From: Candidatus Saccharimonadota bacterium
GTDB taxonomy: Bacteria > Patescibacteriota > Saccharimonadia > Saccharimonadales > Saccharimonadaceae
Direction: 5' to 3'
Length of the DNA: 64,000 nucleotides
Assembly: GCA_017619315.1 (NCBI GenBank)
Contig: JAFZSN010000004.1
Span: 56,998-120,997, forward strand
The position numbers were made by a program, and so were the translations under genes. Positions 59,257 to 64,000 of the stretch are shown here, piece after piece (positions within the stretch are counted from its first letter, which is position 1; the number at the start of each line of letters is the position of its first letter). The notes under the pieces are model-generated. The model saw only the letters and a list, made by a program, of their open reading frames with translations, did not search any database and was not told the DNA's origin.

Positions 59257-60483
59257 ATGAAAATTGCATTATTAGGATACGGCAAAGAGGGAAAATCTAC
59301 CGAAAACTACTTCAAAACCCACTTCCCTGATGCCGAAATTGATATTTTTGAAAATTTTACCCCGGAAGAAATCAGGCAAAAAGATTTCTCTTCCTACACT
59401 CACGTTTTTCGTAGCCCGTCTGTCCCACCCCTAAGAATTCCAAACGAAACGTCGGTCACCAAGTACTTCTTTGACCATTGCCCCTGCCCGATTATCGGTG
59501 TCACCGGCACCAAAGGTAAAGGCACCACCTGCTCCTTTATTAAGGCACTCTTAGACGCCGAAAACGCCGACGCACATCTTATCGGCAACATCGGCGAACC
59601 CGCAATTGACATCCTTGATAGCCTAACGTCTAGCTCTATCGTAATCTACGAATTATCCAGCTTCCAACTCTGGGATCTTAATAAGTCACCACACGTCGCA
59701 GTAATTGGGCAGATCGAGCCAGATCATCTCAACGTCCATGAAAGTTACAACGACTATCTAAGCGCCAAGGCCCACGTCACCGATTATCAGACCGAATCAG
59801 ATTATCTAGTTTATTACAAAGATAACCCCGAAACCGTCAAAATCGCCGAGACCAGCAAAGCGACTAAAGTCCCATTCCCGTTCACCATCCCCGAAGAAAT
59901 AGCATCCGCTATCACCATTCCGGGCGAACACAACAAGAATAACGCCATCGCTGCTATTGCCGCCGTAGCTAGCTCTAAAAATATATCACCAGACGAATAT
60001 CTAGAAAAATATCAAACCACGATTATTAAAGGTTTGCAAAATTTCAAAGGTCTTCCTCACCGCCTCGAATATCTCCGCGAATTAAACGGCGTTAAATACT
60101 ACGACGACAACTTCTCCACCAACCCGTCCTCAACCCGCGTCGCAATTAATGCTTTCCCTAGCGACAATCTAGTTGTCATCATCGGTGGCCGCGACAAGAC
60201 CAACAACGAAGACTTACCAGAAATCTATGAATTATTACAACCAGAAAACATCAAAAAAATCATCCTCCTAGGCGAATCCGGCCATGCTCTCACCGAGAAA
60301 TATCAAGATGATCGCTTCATCGTCACAGAATCCCTCGAAGAAGCCGTCAAAACAGCTAAAGATGCAGCAGAAAAAATCGCTCCAAGTATCGTCCTAATGT
60401 CACCCTCCGCCGCCTCTTTTGATATGTTCAAAAACGTCTACGACCGCGGCGACCAATACAAAACCCTCATTGAGGCTCTATAA
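59257..60483 (+). CDS. murD: UDP-N-acetylmuramoyl-L-alanine--D-glutamate ligase
   Basis: 408 residues, somewhat short of the usual 440-450. It adds D-glutamate to UDP-MurNAc-L-Ala in peptidoglycan synthesis. The ATP motif GVTGTKGKGTT (81-91), YELSSFQL, NIGEPAIDIL, DHLNVHESYNDYLSAKA, and the C-terminal IIGGRDK and LMSPSAASFDMFKNVYDRGDQY identify MurD. Promoter TTGTTG-17-TATAAT (59221-59249) is 7 nt before ATG, so leaderless. Confidence 0.92.
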   Translation: MKIALLGYGKEGKSTENYFKTHFPDAEIDIFENFTPEEIRQKDFSSYTHVFRSPSVPPLRIPNETSVTKYFFDHCPCPIIGVTGTKGKGTTCSFIKALLDAENADAHLIGNIGEPAIDILDSLTSSSIVIYELSSFQLWDLNKSPHVAVIGQIEPDHLNVHESYNDYLSAKAHVTDYQTESDYLVYYKDNPETVKIAETSKATKVPFPFTIPEEIASAITIPGEHNKNNAIAAIAAVASSKNISPDEYLEKYQTTIIKGLQNFKGLPHRLEYLRELNGVKYYDDNFSTNPSSTRVAINAFPSDNLVVIIGGRDKTNNEDLPEIYELLQPENIKKIILLGESGHALTEKYQDDRFIVTESLEEAVKTAKDAAEKIAPSIVLMSPSAASFDMFKNVYDRGDQYKTLIEAL

Positions 60484-60508
60484 AGACAAAAATAAGTATA
60501 GGCTCTGG

Positions 60509-61780
60509 TTAAAAATTCAGCCTTGCTTCAAGCTCAGAAATAAACGCTTTGTCCGTTGACGAAACCGCCGCAAAGCCCTTAATCCCTGCCCCCGCGAATT
60601 CGCGTGCCAACTCAATCATCTTGTATTTATCAATCGATTGGATCAAATTCGGCATATTATCATACCTTTCGACAGTCTCATTCGTAAAGTAATGATCCGC
60701 ATAATAATCTGCAATCTGCCCCACAGTCTGTGCACCCATCTGGAATCGACCCAGAGCGTAGGACTTCGCAGCCAAGAAATCTACATCCAGTATTTCCCCA
60801 TTCAAAGTCTTCATGAGTTCCATTTGAATCAATTCAAAAAGCGCATCCGCATTCTCGATATTAACTTCACCATCGAAATCCCAGTACGAATTATGTGCAT
60901 TCGAAGCCACCGATGAGCCCATGCCGTACACCAATCCACGTTTCCTTGCTGCGCCAAAAATCTTCGAATTTGTCGTCCCGTTCAAAATATGATTAAGACA
61001 GTTCATTGCGAATACTTCTGTCGGGTCTAAATGTCTTGGGGTTACCAACGAGAATCCAAAAGTAATATTCGAAGCATCTTTTCTTCTGATCGACACCGCC
61101 TCCGAAGAATGCAACTCCGACATCGGGATCTCAAATCTCTCCCCCTCTTTCAGATTCCAATCATTCAAAGTCTTGATAATTTTGTGCTTTCGCCCCTTCA
61201 ATTTCCCAGCGATGATAAACATCATGTTCTTTGCTGTGTGAGTTCTCCTGTAATGCTCACGAATATCTTTGAGCTCAATATTCGAAATCGTCTTAATTCT
61301 CTCAGGTAAATCCAAAATATCTTCACCCACCGCTTGCTGCACACGCGGCCAAAGCAATCTGTAATAGTCATTCATATAGCCAGTAAGCTCTGATTTCACA
61401 TTAGCTTTCTCAGATTTTAACTCTTCCTCGTTAAACTTCGGCTCACAGATAGAAACCCTCTGAAGCTCCATAATTCTTTCCCACTCAAAGTCTGCGCATT
61501 CCGTCTCATAGCATACCGAAATATCCGAAGTCCAAGCATTGTGGTATGCTCCGTTCTTCGTAAACTCAGCCTCAAACGCTTGCTCATCCTTGTATTTCGC
61601 ATTCGCGCCAAAAGCCAAATGCTCTACCACGTGTGGGATTTCATACACTTCCTTATTCTTAGCATACATCATCCCCGCCCTAAACTGAATCCTCGTGGAC
61701 ATTACGCTCGCCCCAGGGATGTCGATCAGGAGCCCTTTCGCTCCGTTTCTAAGAGTTACCTCCTCAACTGAATGCTTCAT
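60509..61780 (-). CDS. M16-family zinc peptidase
   Basis: 423 residues from ATG 61780 (MKHSVEEVTLRNGAKG), one base past the secA stop. The inverted zinc motif HVVEH (50-54) fits M16; the downstream inactive half shows GLVYGMGSSVASNAHNSYWDF. Members of this size pair as processing peptidases that cut short peptides. It is cotranscribed with secA. Confidence 0.87.
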   Translation of the reverse strand: MKHSVEEVTLRNGAKGLLIDIPGASVMSTRIQFRAGMMYAKNKEVYEIPHVVEHLAFGANAKYKDEQAFEAEFTKNGAYHNAWTSDISVCYETECADFEWERIMELQRVSICEPKFNEEELKSEKANVKSELTGYMNDYYRLLWPRVQQAVGEDILDLPERIKTISNIELKDIREHYRRTHTAKNMMFIIAGKLKGRKHKIIKTLNDWNLKEGERFEIPMSELHSSEAVSIRRKDASNITFGFSLVTPRHLDPTEVFAMNCLNHILNGTTNSKIFGAARKRGLVYGMGSSVASNAHNSYWDFDGEVNIENADALFELIQMELMKTLNGEILDVDFLAAKSYALGRFQMGAQTVGQIADYYADHYFTNETVERYDNMPNLIQSIDKYKMIELAREFAGAGIKGFAAVSSTDKAFISELEARLNF

Positions 61781-61781
61781 C

Positions 61782-63929
61782 TTATTTGCGGCCTTTTTTG
61801 CGTGCTTGCTTACGCTTCTTTGCTGAGGTTTTCTTTTTCGTTGCAGACACCTTAGCGTGTGATTTCGTCTTAAATTCGTCATCTAAGTTCTTTTCACCCT
61901 TCGTAATCTCGTTCACGCCTCTCTCAGTCTGGCCTTCCGCCATCTTGGTAAGCTCAGATTCATATTCTTCGCCGTCCATCGCGTTATCAGCTGCTGCTTC
62001 TGCCGGCGTCACCGTGAGCAATATCTTCAATACTTCCTCACGCAAATTCCTCTGTAATCCGTCAAATAGCTTCTGTGATTCTGAACGATATTCCACCAAA
62101 GGATCTCTTTGACCCACCGAACGCCAGTGAATCCCTTCGCGAAGGTGTTGCATATTCTCAAGATGCTGCATCCACAAAGTATCAAGCACTTTGAGATATA
62201 CTTCACGCTCAACCTTCCTCATCGTATCTTTACCAAATAATTCTTCTTGCTTCTTGTAGGCCTCTTCTACAGCCTCAAGCCCCAATGCGTAACGATCTTT
62301 CTCCTTGCGCTTCAAACCAATCCCATGGATCAGATCGTCATCAAAATCAAACACAGCCTTAAATTCAGCGTCGAAATTCTTATTAACCCTAGACGAGAAC
62401 TCCGTTAGCATCTTTACTTCGTCGCGCATCAATCGCTTAATCTCCGGATAAATGTCGTCCCCTTCAAGGATTCTACGCCTCATCATATAAACAACTTTAC
62501 GGTGACGATTGATCACGTTATCATATTGCACCACGTTCTTTCGAGAGTCAAAGTTAAATCCTTCGATCTTTTTCTGTGCAGACTCTAGAGTTTTCGAAAT
62601 TGCCCTAGTCTGAATCGGCGTATTTTCATCTACACCGAGTCTCATCATTAGCATCTTTACTCTGTCACCCTGGAAAATTCTCATCAAATCATCTTCACAG
62701 CTCACAAAGAATTGTGTAGTACCAGGATCGCCCTGACGGCCGCCACGGCCTCTTAGCTGGTTGTCTACGCGCCTTGAATCGTGTCGCTCTGAACCGATCA
62801 CTACCAACCCGCCTAGTTCACGTACTCCTTCGCCAAGTTTAATATCGGTACCACGACCCGCCATGTTAGTAGCAAGTGTAATTGCTCCTTTTTCACCGGC
62901 TTTCGCAATAATCGCAGCCTCACGCTCGTTATTCTTCGCGTTCAAAATCTCATAAGGAAGGCCATATTGCTCCAAATATTTCGCAATTTCCTCGTTGTTT
63001 ACAATCGAACCAGACCCAACCAACACCGGTTGACCCTTCTCGTGATACTTGCGGATTTCTTCCGCAATCGCCTTCAGCTTACCGGCCTTTGTTCTATAAA
63101 TTAAATCATCTTTATCCACACGTGCAATCGGCTTATTTGGTGGAATTTGAATTACGTCTAGCGCATAAATCTGCTGGAACTCTTCCGCCTCCGTAAATGC
63201 CGTACCAGTCATACCGGACAACTTCTTATAAAGTCTAAAGAAGTTCTGGAATGAAATCGTCGCAAGCGTCATTGATTCTTGCTTTACGGCCACACCTTCC
63301 TTTGCCTCAATCGCCTGGTGCAAGCCTTCATTATAACGTCGGCCCTGCATCAAACGCCCAGTGTGCTCGTCCACGATGATTACTTCACCTGAATTCGTCA
63401 CCACGTAATCTTTATCGCGCTTAAACACAACTTCAGCCCTAATTGCTTGCTCCAAATGATAAACAAGCCGCGTATTCTTGGTAGAATACAAGTTATCCAC
63501 GCCAAGAATCTTCTGGACTTTATCAATCCCTTTATCTGTTAAAGTCACCGAACGGCGCTTCTCGTCGAAAATATAATCATCCGGATCTAATCTCGAAGCC
63601 ACTTTTGCAAACTGATAATAACTCTCCGGATTATCCCCAGCCGGTGCCGAAATAATTAGCGGCGTCCTCGCTTCATCGATCAAGATCGAGTCTACCTCAT
63701 CTACAATCGCAAAATTGAGTTCACGCTGCCTCAAATATTGCACCTCGCTCGTCATATTATCGCGTAGATAGTCAAAGCCAAATTCGTTGTTTGTACCATA
63801 GGTAATATCCGCAGCATATGCTTCTTTACGCGTACATGGCTTCAAATGACGAAATCTCTCATCTTCATGCTCTTCGTTCTCATATTCCGCATCGTAAATA
63901 AATGATGCCTCGTTAATAATCACAGCCAC
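61782..63929 (-). CDS. secA: Protein translocase SecA, C-terminal part downstream of an in-frame TAG
   Basis: 715 residues in the open frame. SecA drives preproteins through SecYEG with ATP. AIVDEVDSILIDEARTPLIIS (Walker B region), GMTGTAFTEAEEFQQIY, TNMAGRGTDIKLG and GSERHDSRRVDNQLRGRGGRQGDPG are typical. The tail ends Lys-rich, without the CxCxSGKKYKxCC zinc motif. The upstream codon 63932-63930 is TAG, and the frame continues past it with SecA-like sequence, so this frame is not the whole protein. Confidence 0.88.
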   Translation of the reverse strand: MAVIINEASFIYDAEYENEEHEDERFRHLKPCTRKEAYAADITYGTNNEFGFDYLRDNMTSEVQYLRQRELNFAIVDEVDSILIDEARTPLIISAPAGDNPESYYQFAKVASRLDPDDYIFDEKRRSVTLTDKGIDKVQKILGVDNLYSTKNTRLVYHLEQAIRAEVVFKRDKDYVVTNSGEVIIVDEHTGRLMQGRRYNEGLHQAIEAKEGVAVKQESMTLATISFQNFFRLYKKLSGMTGTAFTEAEEFQQIYALDVIQIPPNKPIARVDKDDLIYRTKAGKLKAIAEEIRKYHEKGQPVLVGSGSIVNNEEIAKYLEQYGLPYEILNAKNNEREAAIIAKAGEKGAITLATNMAGRGTDIKLGEGVRELGGLVVIGSERHDSRRVDNQLRGRGGRQGDPGTTQFFVSCEDDLMRIFQGDRVKMLMMRLGVDENTPIQTRAISKTLESAQKKIEGFNFDSRKNVVQYDNVINRHRKVVYMMRRRILEGDDIYPEIKRLMRDEVKMLTEFSSRVNKNFDAEFKAVFDFDDDLIHGIGLKRKEKDRYALGLEAVEEAYKKQEELFGKDTMRKVEREVYLKVLDTLWMQHLENMQHLREGIHWRSVGQRDPLVEYRSESQKLFDGLQRNLREEVLKILLTVTPAEAAADNAMDGEEYESELTKMAEGQTERGVNEITKGEKNLDDEFKTKSHAKVSATKKKTSAKKRKQARKKGRK

Positions 63930-64000
63930 CTAAAGCCAAAGAAAATCAAAAATCGGGCCATTCCAAACAGCATCACGCTGTGCCAAATAATCTTTTACAG
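63930..64000 (-). pseudogene. secA: secA upstream segment, separated by an in-frame TAG
   Basis: Same reading frame on the minus strand: VKDYLAQRDAVWNGPIFDFL, then Trp-Leu-TAG, then VAVIINEASFIYDAEY. SecA proteins have F-L-G-(L/F)-S-V-x-V at this point. The observed bases fit one inserted T and one missing T around GGCTTTAG, a compensated pair of indels that creates the stop. It is either a sequence error or a disrupted gene; the rest lies outside the window. Confidence 0.6.

Noticed and set aside
1-64000. Transposase, integrase or tRNA genes explaining the island
   Set aside because: None recognised on either strand; the mobility of the island is therefore inferred from context only.

Overview
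The window looks like a chromosomal segment of a Patescibacteria/CPR bacterium, most likely Saccharibacteria (TM7). In the ribosomal protein genes uL30 is absent between S5 and L15 and uL29 is absent between L16 and S17. Several ribosomal proteins carry Lys/Ala-rich tails. Leaderless promoters (a -10 box 6-7 nt before ATG) occur next to classical Shine-Dalgarno genes. An RF2 gene is present, so UGA is a normal stop, which argues against Gracilibacteria/Absconditabacteria. Lineage is inferred from gene content only.

Layout. 0-5.3 kb: a Pro/Ala-rich protein fragment, DUF2207 membrane protein, L-lactate dehydrogenase, exonuclease I and a membrane-anchored FKBP. 5.3-7.5 kb: L15, S5, L18 and L6, the second half of the spc operon with its own promoter. 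7.5-27.7 kb: a surface polysaccharide locus (CpsB-type phosphatase, Wzz/BY-kinase, LCP transferase, LicD, a bacillosamine-type set pglD-C-E-F, glycosyltransferases, pyruvyltransferase, flippase, polymerase). Inside it, at 11.8-14.9 kb, sits a small array of paralogous unknown genes, truncated ORF6N and KilA-N genes and a perfect 54-bp repeat. 27.8-47.9 kb: an accessory island of mostly monocistronic unknown genes with consensus promoters and terminators, long structured RNAs, an HNH-NYN nuclease pair, a TrmB regulator with a P-loop/Csx3-like protein, a DUF1874 (AcrIII-1/Crn2-type ring nuclease) protein, a PRTase-like protein and a frameshifted MYG1. 48.1-54.8 kb: S8 back to L3, the first half of the ribosomal superoperon. 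55-64 kb: housekeeping genes (prfB, dus, murD, an M16 peptidase, secA) plus two paralogous leader/microprotein/antisense-RNA loci.

Main points. The ribosomal superoperon is split between rpsH and rplF by about 40.6 kb of accessory DNA. Inside that DNA, four promoters share one composite control element: the dyad TGTAAA-N7-TTTACA, a box TTTTTACCCCTGTTA, then TTTACT-17-TATAAT, with nearly fixed spacing. They drive the DUF1874 gene with a structured 3' RNA, a roughly 1.07-kb RNA without long reading frames, a 65-aa gene and a 170-aa gene. One copy lies directly upstream of, and divergent from, the trmB-csx3/AAA operon. This looks like a small regulon joining two cyclic-oligoadenylate-type proteins with large structured RNAs, without any CRISPR array or cas10 in view. 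It is the best candidate for an undescribed system here. Its function is inference.

No tRNA, rRNA, CRISPR array or transposase was found.
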